The translations under genes were made by a program, and so were the position numbers. A stretch of DNA of 64,000 nucleotides from Chryseobacterium aquifrigidense (GTDB lineage Bacteria > Bacteroidota > Bacteroidia > Flavobacteriales > Weeksellaceae), in NCBI RefSeq assembly GCF_006716485.1, contig NZ_VFPD01000003.1, forward strand, positions 296,957 through 360,956, written 5' to 3'. Position 1 is the stretch's first letter; each line of letters starts with the position of its first letter. Shown here piece by piece: positions 1 to 6,736 of the stretch. The notes under the pieces were generated by a model. That model was not told the origin of the DNA, searched no databases, and saw nothing but the letters and a program-made list of their open reading frames with translations.

Positions 1-842
1 CTTCTGCAGTTGCCATTTATTTATGCATTCAAATATTCGGGCTTGATAGATGTCGTATAATTTTTATTGATACAAAAAATGAGGATGATGACACATATCG
101 ATTCTTAAAAGATTGTGAAAAATGGTATGGGAAAAATATTGAGTGGCTTTCAAATGAAGAGTATGATAATATTGAAGAAGTTTGGTATAAATATAAAGGA
201 TTAAACTTTGCTCACGGTGCTATCTGTTCCAGTGAATTAAAAAGAGCTGTAAGGTTATATTTTGAGAAACATAATTATTTCGTGATGCAAGACTTCGGGT
301 TTGATATTAAGGAGCCGAAAAGAGCCGAAAATATGACGAACAACTATCCAAATTCAAAATGTGTGTATCCTTTACTTATGTTTGGATGGTCAAAAAAAAG
401 ATGTATCGAAGAATTGCAGAATGAAGGTATAAAAATACCGCGAGCTTATGAATGGGGTTTTCACAATAACAATTGCTTAAAAACCGGGTGTGTACAGGGC
501 GGCATAGGATATTGGCAGCTTTATGGAAGAACTTTTCCTGATCGTTTCTATCGTATGGCAGAAATAGAACATGAATTAACGAGCTTAAAAGGAAGGCCTG
601 TGACTATGCTGCGAATACAAAAAGGTACAGGAAAAAATAAACAGGTATTTCCACTGTTTTTAATTCCACATCCTGATTATCCAGATCTTCCTAAATTTGC
701 AGATCAAAAAGGACGTGAACCCAAACCGCTTACTGAATGTAATGGATTTTGTTCAGTAAATGATGGCCTGAAAAACGAGACAGTTGAAGAAATAAATTTT
801 GATAAAAACGAAGAAGAATTATTAATTGGAAAATTATTTTAA
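1..842 (+). CDS. PAPS reductase-like (PP-loop) protein, 5'-truncated by the window edge
   Basis: An open frame enters from the left edge (first complete codon at base 3) and runs without a stop to 842. The first visible residues, SAVAIYLC, match the part of the PP-loop just after SGGKD. A CSSELKR motif and the segments KCVYPLL, NNNCLKTGC and CNGFC follow. This is the pattern of phosphoadenosine-phosphosulfate reductase/DndC-like PP-loop enzymes often carried by phages and islands. About 280 residues are visible, so only a short N-terminus is missing. The cysteine clusters suggest a metal or Fe-S site. The substrate cannot be told: sulfur activation and nucleotide or tRNA modification are both possible. 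An internal ATG at 282 is not the start, because the upstream sequence is conserved PP-loop coding sequence. Confidence 0.8.
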   Translation, partial: SAVAIYLCIQIFGLDRCRIIFIDTKNEDDDTYRFLKDCEKWYGKNIEWLSNEEYDNIEEVWYKYKGLNFAHGAICSSELKRAVRLYFEKHNYFVMQDFGFDIKEPKRAENMTNNYPNSKCVYPLLMFGWSKKRCIEELQNEGIKIPRAYEWGFHNNNCLKTGCVQGGIGYWQLYGRTFPDRFYRMAEIEHELTSLKGRPVTMLRIQKGTGKNKQVFPLFLIPHPDYPDLPKFADQKGREPKPLTECNGFCSVNDGLKNETVEEINFDKNEEELLIGKLF

Positions 843-859
843 CCATAAACAAAGTAGTC

Positions 860-1324
860 ATGAAACTTATCCCCCTTTCCGATTTTGTTTTAGCACAGGA
901 ACAAATTTTAGAAGAAGTCTATTCTAATTTTGAACACCCGTCTGAATGCGACAAGGCAAGACTTGAATTCGTTGTGCGAGTAACGAATTATACTAAATTT
1001 CTAAAACAGCCATTGACGCTGGGAATGTTTGTGTCTTGTGATGAAGTTGGGAATGTTTTGGAAAGACCATATTTTGATGGAAAGAGCGAGGCGTATTATG
1101 CTCACGAAAAACATTCATATGAGGCCGCCCAAGAAAAAGTGCTGTTTAAGGGATTTGAATATTCGGGAGTTTGGGGCGGTTTTTATGAGTTAAAACATTC
1201 GTCTGGAAAATCGCTGTATTTAAAAAATGATTCGACAGGAACAACAGAAAAGCAGTTATTATCCCAACCGCATGAAATTGAATTAACCCCTTCCGCACTA
1301 GAGGCTATAGGAATAAAAAACTGA
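860..1324 (+). CDS. Hypothetical protein of the integrated element (154 aa)
   Basis: A soluble protein with no signal peptide or membrane segment; I recognise no family. It starts 17 bases after the PAPS-reductase-like gene and is followed after 4 bases by the next gene, so it is probably co-transcribed. Its last residues, LEAIGIKN, nearly repeat the end of the following protein (LEAIGIKE), and the DNA of the two tails is also nearly identical. This points to a small local duplication or a shared C-terminal tag. Small unknown genes in a row on one strand fit the early region of a prophage or island. Confidence 0.6.
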   Translation: MKLIPLSDFVLAQEQILEEVYSNFEHPSECDKARLEFVVRVTNYTKFLKQPLTLGMFVSCDEVGNVLERPYFDGKSEAYYAHEKHSYEAAQEKVLFKGFEYSGVWGGFYELKHSSGKSLYLKNDSTGTTEKQLLSQPHEIELTPSALEAIGIKN

Positions 1325-1328
1325 AATT

Positions 1329-1553
1329 ATGAGAAATAATAAGCATTGGGCCGAAGATTTAAAAAAGGATGATAAGTGCAAAGCCACTATTCGTCATAGA
1401 ACCGACGGAACAAAAAACCGTAAAAACGTTGAAATAAGCATTATATTGAATTGTATTGAATTCGGCGTGCCTTCTGTTTTGGGTAAGGATGAGGAAGGGA
1501 TTACCTACAGAGTGCCATATAACGAGCTGGAGGCTATAGGGATAAAAGAGTAG
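1329..1553 (+). CDS. Small hypothetical protein (74 aa) of the integrated element
   Basis: A short, charged protein with no recognised domain. Its middle (around residues 35-65) reads like a small beta-rich fold. It ends in LEAIGIKE, echoing the C-terminus of the upstream protein. Spacing is 4 bases from the upstream stop and 3 bases to the next ATG, so the genes form a compact cassette. A minus-strand open frame across 1359-1619 is its shadow and was discarded. Confidence 0.55.
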   Translation: MRNNKHWAEDLKKDDKCKATIRHRTDGTKNRKNVEISIILNCIEFGVPSVLGKDEEGITYRVPYNELEAIGIKE

Positions 1554-1556
1554 ATT

Positions 1557-1853
1557 ATGGAAAAATTCAAAGGAGAATATAAAACGCTTATTAATAGGTA
1601 CGATAAGTGGGAAGATCAAAAAAGGCGTAGAATAGAGAAAGATATTAAAGCAGTTATAAAAAGAAGATGTATGGCTTTAGGAGTTGATTGCACTAATACA
1701 CAGCATTCTTTTTATACCGATCTTGAATATGATGAAGAAATAAAAAGAAAAAGAATTCAACAGTTCCATGACTTTATAATTTATGTTGCCGACCATCATA
1801 AAGTTGATTTTTATTTTACTGTTGAAAATGGAAAATTTAGATGGCTTGGATAA
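1557..1853 (+). CDS. Hypothetical basic protein (98 aa) of the integrated element
   Basis: A lysine/arginine-rich protein, strongest in residues 1-40 (runs such as KRRRIEK and IKRRC), without signal peptide or membrane segment. The basic N-terminal half is compatible with nucleic-acid binding, but I see no defined motif and recognise no family. It begins 3 bases after the previous stop and belongs to the same cassette. Confidence 0.5.
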   Translation: MEKFKGEYKTLINRYDKWEDQKRRRIEKDIKAVIKRRCMALGVDCTNTQHSFYTDLEYDEEIKRKRIQQFHDFIIYVADHHKVDFYFTVENGKFRWLG

Positions 1854-1891
1854 ATTAACCCCACGGAGTAGTCTCCACAAAATATAAGAAT

Positions 1892-2113
1892 ATGGAAACG
1901 ATAGAAAAAGATGAATGGATAAAAATAAATTCAATAGGCGATTTGCCAATTGAATCAGGGAAATATAAGGTTGTAATTAAAGACAGAAATTTAGATTACG
2001 GTAGTTCATGGTGGATAGAAGAATATTGGCGAGATGAAATGGATTCTGAAAAATGGTTGCGTATCTATTCTCATTATAAACCAATTGAAGACGAGAGATT
2101 TCCTATAGATTAA
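1892..2113 (+). CDS. Small hypothetical protein (73 aa), likely last gene of the cassette
   Basis: An acidic, tryptophan-rich small protein (WWIEEYW near residue 40). Such short Trp-rich proteins are common in Bacteroidota phages and islands (a DUF551-like look), but the match is not firm. It ends about 40 bases before two successive terminator-like hairpins, which makes it the probable last gene of the left operon. Confidence 0.5.
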   Translation: METIEKDEWIKINSIGDLPIESGKYKVVIKDRNLDYGSSWWIEEYWRDEMDSEKWLRIYSHYKPIEDERFPID

Positions 2114-2153
2114 AATACAACTCATTAATTTGAGTTTTCATGGTTATTAGTTT

Positions 2154-2179
2154 ATCCTCGGGTTTCCGGGGATTTTTTA
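2154..2179 (+). terminator. Rho-independent terminator
   Basis: An 8-bp stem (ATCCTCGG/CCGGGGAT, one T-G wobble) with a 4-base loop is followed by TTTTTAT. It lies 40 bases after the end of the left cassette. Confidence 0.7.
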
Positions 2180-2256
2180 TGATCGTACTCATAAACAGTC
2201 ATTCAATAAAGTTTTATATTCAAATGTTTTTTTGAATGTTTAACGACATTTAATTT

Positions 2257-2285
2257 ATCCCTGGAGAGATCTGGGGATTTTTATT
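2257..2285 (+). terminator. Second terminator-like hairpin
   Basis: The stem ATCCCTGGA/TCTGGGGAT (two wobble pairs, loop GAGA) is followed by TTTTATTTT. The stem resembles the one 100 bases upstream, so the two probably act as tandem terminators. Nothing coding is seen between 2114 and 2404. Confidence 0.6.
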
Positions 2286-2344
2286 TTCTCCATCTCGTGA
2301 AAACGCATATTCATATGCATTATTAATACTGAAAAAATTAAGAT

Positions 2345-2395
2345 TGTTACTAATTGTAACATTTATTATTTTGTATTTGTTACAAATTGTAGCAA
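2345..2395. promoter_or_regulatory. Paired dyad operator candidate upstream of the SRAP-linked gene
   Basis: Two inverted repeats of the same type lie in front of the gene at 2405. The first is TGTTAC-N5-GTAACA (2345-2361, perfect). The second is TTGTTAC-N5-GTAGCAA (2377-2395, one mismatch). Their centres are 33 bp apart, about three helical turns, as expected for two dimers bound on one DNA face. A third dyad, GTAAC-AAAA-GTTAC, sits in the first codons (2423-2436). No regulator is encoded immediately next to it. Confidence 0.55.
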
Positions 2396-2404
2396 TTTTG
2401 GATC

Positions 2405-2716
2405 ATGGAAATTATAGGAATTGTAACAAAAGTTACTGCAACATACATTCGGGTTCAGACCATAAAGAAGAAACAAGAGATCGATGTTTTCTATACAGAA
2501 AGCCGTGAGAAAGCTGTATTCTACAGATTTCAGGAACATATGGTGACCAAACTAGAAGTAGAACCTGAAGAAGTTGATTTTAATGGACTCAAGCTTGCTA
2601 AGCTATGGTTAAAGTACGTGATAACCCCTGAAAAATTAAATCCAGAAGATTACAGCAGTAGGATTTCAGGATCACCCGCAGAAATAACTTCTATACTTTA
2701 CAAAAAAAATGCATAA
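2405..2716 (+). CDS. Hypothetical protein (103 aa) upstream of the SRAP gene
   Basis: A soluble protein without a recognised family. The N-terminal 40 residues look like a small beta barrel (alternating hydrophobic pattern IIGIVTKVTATYIRVQTI), compatible with an OB-like or nucleic-acid-binding fold, but that is a guess. It lies directly behind the paired dyads and 30 bases before the SRAP start, so the two are probably one transcript. If that operator is controlled by DNA damage, this protein would be part of the response. Confidence 0.55.
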   Translation: MEIIGIVTKVTATYIRVQTIKKKQEIDVFYTESREKAVFYRFQEHMVTKLEVEPEEVDFNGLKLAKLWLKYVITPEKLNPEDYSSRISGSPAEITSILYKKNA

Positions 2717-2746
2717 TATTTGTATTTTAGGTTTAAAATATTAATC

Positions 2747-3400
2747 ATGTGCAATAGAGTAGATAATGCAGGACTTTCAATTGAGGAAGTTTCAGCAGCC
2801 TTGGCAGCAGAAATAGTTGAGCATAATTACATCCTTAAGCCGGAAGTAAATGCGTTTGACGTGCCAGCGATGCCAATAGTTTTGGACCACCACGGCCGGA
2901 AGATCACCCACGGAACCTGGCGACTTTATAAAGATGCTGACAAAGCAAAACCCGGAAAAGGTATAAACTTAACCGCTGAAAAAACCCACACATTTTACAG
3001 GAAATTTGAGCATAACAGAGCCGTGGTTCCGGTTGCAGGCTTCTATGATTGGATGCACCTGAATAATCCCGGAAGAAAAACTCCGATCACGGTAAAGCAC
3101 CGTGTTAACTGGAAAGATCAAGATAATTTCTATATTGCTGCGTTTTACGATGTATGGGATAACGGAGAAATAGGGTTTGGACTCGTGACTACCGTTGCAA
3201 ATGAATTGATGTCTGTTGTACACAATTCAAAACAACGGATGCCTATTTGTATGGACGTTGGAACCGCAAACAGATTTCTGAATGATGAACCGATTGAAAG
3301 CTTCGAGTTCCCAGCTTATGATCCTGCCTTAGTTGCTGTAAACTTGGAACCACAAAAAATGCCTAAAGAAGATCCACCAATCCAAACATCCCTTTTTTAA
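2747..3400 (+). CDS. SOS-response-associated peptidase (SRAP/YedK/HMCES family)
   Basis: SRAP proteins shield abasic sites in single-stranded DNA by a covalent link through the N-terminal cysteine. The start at 2747 is chosen because it gives Met-Cys, and Cys2 must become residue 1. An upstream in-frame ATG at 2720 would bury it. Visible family landmarks are N74 in INLTAE, VVPVAGFYDW (92-102) and H159 before RMPICMD. The usual catalytic Glu of the GFYEW motif is Asp here (D101). Length is 217 aa, normal for the family. It is embedded in the mobile element, where SRAP genes are frequent. Confidence 0.85.
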   Translation: MCNRVDNAGLSIEEVSAALAAEIVEHNYILKPEVNAFDVPAMPIVLDHHGRKITHGTWRLYKDADKAKPGKGINLTAEKTHTFYRKFEHNRAVVPVAGFYDWMHLNNPGRKTPITVKHRVNWKDQDNFYIAAFYDVWDNGEIGFGLVTTVANELMSVVHNSKQRMPICMDVGTANRFLNDEPIESFEFPAYDPALVAVNLEPQKMPKEDPPIQTSLF

Positions 3401-3402
3401 TA

Positions 3403-3771
3403 ATGGAAGATCATAAACACATATTTCAGCTTCTCGCAAACTATATAGAAGACGATCCAGATAATATGGTAAACTTCTATGATGATGCCATGAATTTAAT
3501 TCGCGGAGCTGCAGCAGATAAAAATATTGAATTTGACGGTTACTTCCGGGAACGTTGGGAAATATCCGCCGACACAATTTTTGAATTTGACGAGGAATAT
3601 TTTGAGGATGAGGACCGCCGTGATCTTTACGTATTTCTTTCAGCTTTAGTTGATGAAGTTATTTTCAATTATTTGCATTACGTATGGCACCATGTATATC
3701 ATGAGGAATTAACTGAGGATATAGTGGAAAGACGTATATTAGAGCTAAGAGAAAAAGGTGTTAAATTTTAA
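3403..3771 (+). CDS. Hypothetical acidic protein (122 aa)
   Basis: A strongly acidic, mostly helical-looking protein with clusters such as DEEYFEDEDRRD (around residues 65-77). There is no signal peptide, membrane span or recognised domain. It starts 2 bases after the SRAP stop and is tightly followed by the next gene, so it is co-transcribed with the SRAP gene. The acidity could mimic DNA, as in some phage inhibitors, but nothing proves it. Confidence 0.55.
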   Translation: MEDHKHIFQLLANYIEDDPDNMVNFYDDAMNLIRGAAADKNIEFDGYFRERWEISADTIFEFDEEYFEDEDRRDLYVFLSALVDEVIFNYLHYVWHHVYHEELTEDIVERRILELREKGVKF

Positions 3772-3777
3772 TTGAAA

Positions 3778-4098
3778 ATGCATAATAAAATTAACGAAAA
3801 AGAGCATCGAGCTAAAATAAATAATCTTCTTGGTAAGATAGATTCCGGACAAGGACATCCGTTAGAAATAAGTATCATGACAAAGGAAGTTATCAAATTA
3901 GAAAGCGAACTTCAGGATCTTAAATTAGAGTTTCGGAAAAAAGTCATTGAATTATTACCTGGAGAATCTCCCAGCGAAATATATAAGATTACTCAGACTC
4001 TTCCTTTGGAGTACCAAGAAGAATACTTTTTATTGCTTTCCGAAGGAGTTTCATTTGACTCAGCGTTCCAACAGCTGAAAATTAAATACAATTTTTAA
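3778..4098 (+). CDS. Hypothetical protein (106 aa), last gene before the integrase
   Basis: A helical, charged protein with no recognised family. I start it at the ATG at 3778 (MHNKINEKEH); an in-frame TTG at 3772 directly abuts the previous stop and is an alternative. It converges on the integrase gene, with a perfect hairpin between them. Confidence 0.5.
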   Translation: MHNKINEKEHRAKINNLLGKIDSGQGHPLEISIMTKEVIKLESELQDLKLEFRKKVIELLPGESPSEIYKITQTLPLEYQEEYFLLLSEGVSFDSAFQQLKIKYNF

Positions 4099-4104
4099 AA
4101 GAAA

Positions 4105-4135
4105 AAGGCGTATCATTTTAGATACGCCTTATTTT
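4105..4135. terminator. Bidirectional terminator between the element cargo and the integrase
   Basis: A perfect 10-bp stem (AAGGCGTATC/GATACGCCTT) with a 6-base loop is flanked by A- and T-rich tails on both sides. It serves both converging genes. Confidence 0.8.
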
Positions 4136-5289
4136 TAATATTCTTCAAGTTTTATTTTACTCGCTTCCTTGAAACGAATTGAATTGATGTGGTTGGCATA
4201 AAGTTCGGTTATTTTTTCATCTGAATGCCCGAATATTTCTGATATAGTTTTAAGATCCATACCAGCTTTTAATTTATCGTTGGCTCCTTTATGTTTGAAT
4301 GAATAACATTTGACATTTATTCCTAAGCCATCAATGATATATTCTTTCCACTTTCTTGTGGCGGTGTCTCTTTTTATTGAGTATGGATTCGGGCAAAAAT
4401 ATTCGTTTTTGAAAAATCGACATCCGTAAGGCTTTGGTCTGCCAATTAAATAGTAATTCTTATTGCTTAGATCCATCTTTTTCAACATTGACAATACCGG
4501 TTCGAAAATTGGAACATATCTGTATGAATTATCTTTTGAATCTTCAGATGCGATTCTGATAATTTTGTGCTCAATATTTATATCACCACATTTAAGCAAT
4601 AGTATTTCCTTTGGTCTTATCCCTAAATAATATTCAATGCTATAGAACACATAATAATTATAATCTGTATTATATAAATGTTTAGATATTTTTTTATGCT
4701 CTTTATCCGTGGCTAGTATGTATCCCTCTGTTTTAATTTCTTTTTTTGGTTTAATATCACGTACAATATTGAATTTCATCAATTCCCATTCTACAAGCTC
4801 AGAAAATATAGATTGAATATAGCCCATGTTTTTATTGTACTCTTTTCCGGACCAGCCTCTTTCTTTCTGAATATTATCCATTACAGATTTTACATGAAAT
4901 CTCTCAAGTTCATGTATTTTAATATTGGAGAATTTAAGCTTAACTACAGAGTCCTTAAAAAATCTTACAGCGCATTCATAATTTCCATGAGATCCTTTTT
5001 TGAGATCAGATTTTTTCTTTTCTAAGCCCATGTCTAAGGCGTCACAAACTTTTACTACTTCAGTTTTCTTCTTTAGAGTAGGGTTTAATTCAATCCCCGA
5101 TTTTAATTTTAATTCAAGAGTTTTCTTGAGGATTTCCGCGGCAAACATACGCTCACTGTAATCATCTGATGAATTAAGACCCTTCGAAATTTTTTTGATT
5201 ATTTTTTGTGTCTCTGTATTGTAAACATAGACATACCAACGGTAATTCATATCCGTTGATGAAGAGATTCGGACTTCTAAATTTTTCAT
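4135..5289 (-). CDS. int: Tyrosine-type site-specific integrase
   Basis: This enzyme probably integrates and excises the element at the adjacent tRNA-Ser. In the 384-aa form the catalytic-domain landmarks are R225 (GIRPKEIL), the box YSFKH (329-333), H355 (FGHS) and the nucleophile Y364 (LYANH). The usual HxxR box is Y-x-x-K here. An N-terminal arm-binding and SAM-like core region precedes the catalytic domain. I start at the ATG at 5289 because a perfect inverted repeat (5290-5313) lies directly upstream; an ATG at 5316 would add 9 residues. It reads away from the tRNA, 119 bases from its 3' end, the usual layout of a tRNA-targeting element. Confidence 0.85.
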   Translation of the reverse strand: MKNLEVRISSSTDMNYRWYVYVYNTETQKIIKKISKGLNSSDDYSERMFAAEILKKTLELKLKSGIELNPTLKKKTEVVKVCDALDMGLEKKKSDLKKGSHGNYECAVRFFKDSVVKLKFSNIKIHELERFHVKSVMDNIQKERGWSGKEYNKNMGYIQSIFSELVEWELMKFNIVRDIKPKKEIKTEGYILATDKEHKKISKHLYNTDYNYYVFYSIEYYLGIRPKEILLLKCGDINIEHKIIRIASEDSKDNSYRYVPIFEPVLSMLKKMDLSNKNYYLIGRPKPYGCRFFKNEYFCPNPYSIKRDTATRKWKEYIIDGLGINVKCYSFKHKGANDKLKAGMDLKTISEIFGHSDEKITELYANHINSIRFKEASKIKLEEY

Positions 5290-5313
5290 TTCACAAATAT
5301 TTTGATTTGTGAA
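5290..5313. promoter_or_regulatory. Inverted repeat at the integrase start
   Basis: TTCACAAAT-N6-ATTTGTGAA is a perfect 9-bp dyad immediately upstream of the integrase ATG at 5289. The position suits an operator for autoregulation or an integrase/excisionase binding site. Confidence 0.5.
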
Positions 5314-5353
5314 CACTTGAGGGAGTATGAGAAAAATTTACTTATTTTTACTA

Positions 5354-5397
5354 AAAGTGTTATCTACAGTTTGTAAAATACTGATAAATAACACTTT
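5354..5397. repeat. Inverted repeat between integrase and tRNA-Ser
   Basis: The arms AAAGTGTTAT (5354-5363) and ATAACACTTT (5388-5397) form a perfect 10-bp inverted repeat with a 24-base spacer. It ends 10 bases before the tRNA 3' end, where arm-type or core integrase sites would be expected. Confidence 0.5.
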
Positions 5398-5407
5398 ATG
5401 AAAATTG

Positions 5408-5494
5408 CAGAGAGGAAGGGATTCGAACCCTCGATACAGTTACCCGTATACTACCTTTCCAGGGTAGCTCCTTCAACCACTCGGACACCTCTCT
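5408..5494 (-). tRNA. tRNA-Ser (anticodon GGA)
   Basis: Read on the minus strand it has a 7-bp acceptor stem (AGAGAGG/CCTCTCT) and discriminator G. The anticodon stem CTACC/GGTAG holds the loop CTGGAAA with anticodon GGA, followed by a long variable arm as in class II tRNAs and a T-loop TTCGAAT. CCA is not encoded. Its 3' end faces the integrase, so it is the probable attachment site. The tRNA is intact, meaning the element either restored it or inserted just downstream. Confidence 0.95.
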
Positions 5495-5549
5495 TTTTGA
5501 GATTGCAAAAATAGTGTATTTTCTGGAATATCCAAATTATTCTTACAAA

Positions 5550-6566
5550 TTAATCTGTAATTTCTCCACAAAGACTTCTGGTGAAGTTATCGGCAAAGCT
5601 TCCGGAGTAACTTGGATTATCAATTAAGTGCATGGCTTTGGTAATCGCAGTTTCTGCAGTCATGTCTCTTCCGCTGATCGCTCCGATTCTGGAGAAAATA
5701 TTACTGTTTTCATACTTTCCAAATGAGATACCTCCTGAAATACACTGGCTTACCACCACAATTTCGGTCCCGTTATCTCTGATTTCCTGAAGCGTTTCCT
5801 GAGTTTTTGCACTGCTGAAAATGGTCCCGGAACCAAAAACCTGAAGAATAAGAACCTTCATTTTAGGGATTTCCCTGAAGTGGCTCAGATGCATTCCCGG
5901 AAAAATTCTCCAGAATAAAATATCTTCGGAAATATGTTCATCCACGTGAAACTCTACTGTCGGATCACAACGGAACAGGTTATCTTTAATAATATTCAAA
6001 TGAACTCCGGACTGTCCGAGAATAGGGTAATTCGGACTTGAATAGGCATCAAAATACTCAGCAGAATATTTCAACGTTCTGTTTCCTCTTAATAATTTAT
6101 ATTCAAAGTAAATGGCCACCTCCTGAATGACTGCTTCATCATTTTCATAAAGGCTGGCGTAATAAAGGCTGGTCAGAAGATTTTCCTTGGCATCCGTTCT
6201 CAGATCACCAATCGGAAGCTGAGAGCCCGTCATAATGACAGGTTTTCTTAATCCTTTTAGCATGAAACTTAATGCTGATGCGGTATAAGACATCGTATCC
6301 GTTCCGTGAAGGATCAGGAAACCATCGTAGTCATCGTAATTTTTGTGAATATAATTAGCGATAACCCTCCATTCCTCAGGTCCCATATCCGAAGAATCCA
6401 GTGGTTTGGCAAAAGGATGAACAAAGACTTCGCATTCCATAAGCCTCATTTCAGGCATCTTTTCGAATATATTTCCAAAATCAAAGGCACGGAGACTTCC
6501 GGTTTCGTAATCTTTTTCCATTCCGATGGTTCCACCGGTATAGATGAGCAGGACTTTTCGCTTCAT
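5550..6566 (-). CDS. ansA: Type I L-asparaginase
   Basis: Hydrolyses asparagine to aspartate and ammonia in the cytoplasm. The first active-site motif is TGGTIG (nucleophile Thr10), the second is HGTDT (87-91), and LRTDAKEN supplies the conserved lysine region. There is no signal peptide, and 338 aa is the usual length of cytoplasmic type I enzymes. A perfect -7 box lies upstream on the minus strand. It is the first chromosomal gene beyond the tRNA and appears to be monocistronic. Confidence 0.93.
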   Translation of the reverse strand: MKRKVLLIYTGGTIGMEKDYETGSLRAFDFGNIFEKMPEMRLMECEVFVHPFAKPLDSSDMGPEEWRVIANYIHKNYDDYDGFLILHGTDTMSYTASALSFMLKGLRKPVIMTGSQLPIGDLRTDAKENLLTSLYYASLYENDEAVIQEVAIYFEYKLLRGNRTLKYSAEYFDAYSSPNYPILGQSGVHLNIIKDNLFRCDPTVEFHVDEHISEDILFWRIFPGMHLSHFREIPKMKVLILQVFGSGTIFSSAKTQETLQEIRDNGTEIVVVSQCISGGISFGKYENSNIFSRIGAISGRDMTAETAITKAMHLIDNPSYSGSFADNFTRSLCGEITD

Positions 6567-6612
6567 GTACTAATTTTAATTAAGAATTGGAGCCCGATTA
6601 GGGTTCATAGGT

Positions 6613-6620
6613 CAAAATTA
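6613..6620 (-). promoter_or_regulatory. -7 box of ansA
   Basis: The minus strand reads TAATTTTG, matching TAnnTTTG, 46 bases before the ansA ATG. A near match on the plus strand (TTAATTTG, 6623-6630) points the other way towards the trmH unit, so the two promoters probably interleave. Confidence 0.6.
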
Positions 6621-6643
6621 CGTTAATTTGCAAAGATTTGAAA

Positions 6644-6736
6644 ATGAATGAAACGCTTATCGTAAAATTTTATGAAAATATGATGAGAAGAGCGGCGTTT
6701 TATAGGGCTATTGAAAAAATAACTAAATGCGGATGA
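6644..6736 (+). CDS. Possible 30-residue small protein or leader overlapping trmH
   Basis: An ATG at 6644 opens a 30-codon frame (start MNETLIVKFYENMM) that ends at TGA 6734-6736. The end overlaps the trmH start (ATG at 6727) by 10 bases in another frame. The peptide is amphipathic and basic in the middle. It lies directly behind a promoter-like region. It may be a small protein or a leader coupling translation to trmH; chance is possible at this length. Confidence 0.35.
   Translation: MNETLIVKFYENMMRRAAFYRAIEKITKCG

Noticed and set aside
2969..3223. Minus-strand frame inside the SRAP gene
   Set aside because: Antisense shadow of a well-supported coding region.
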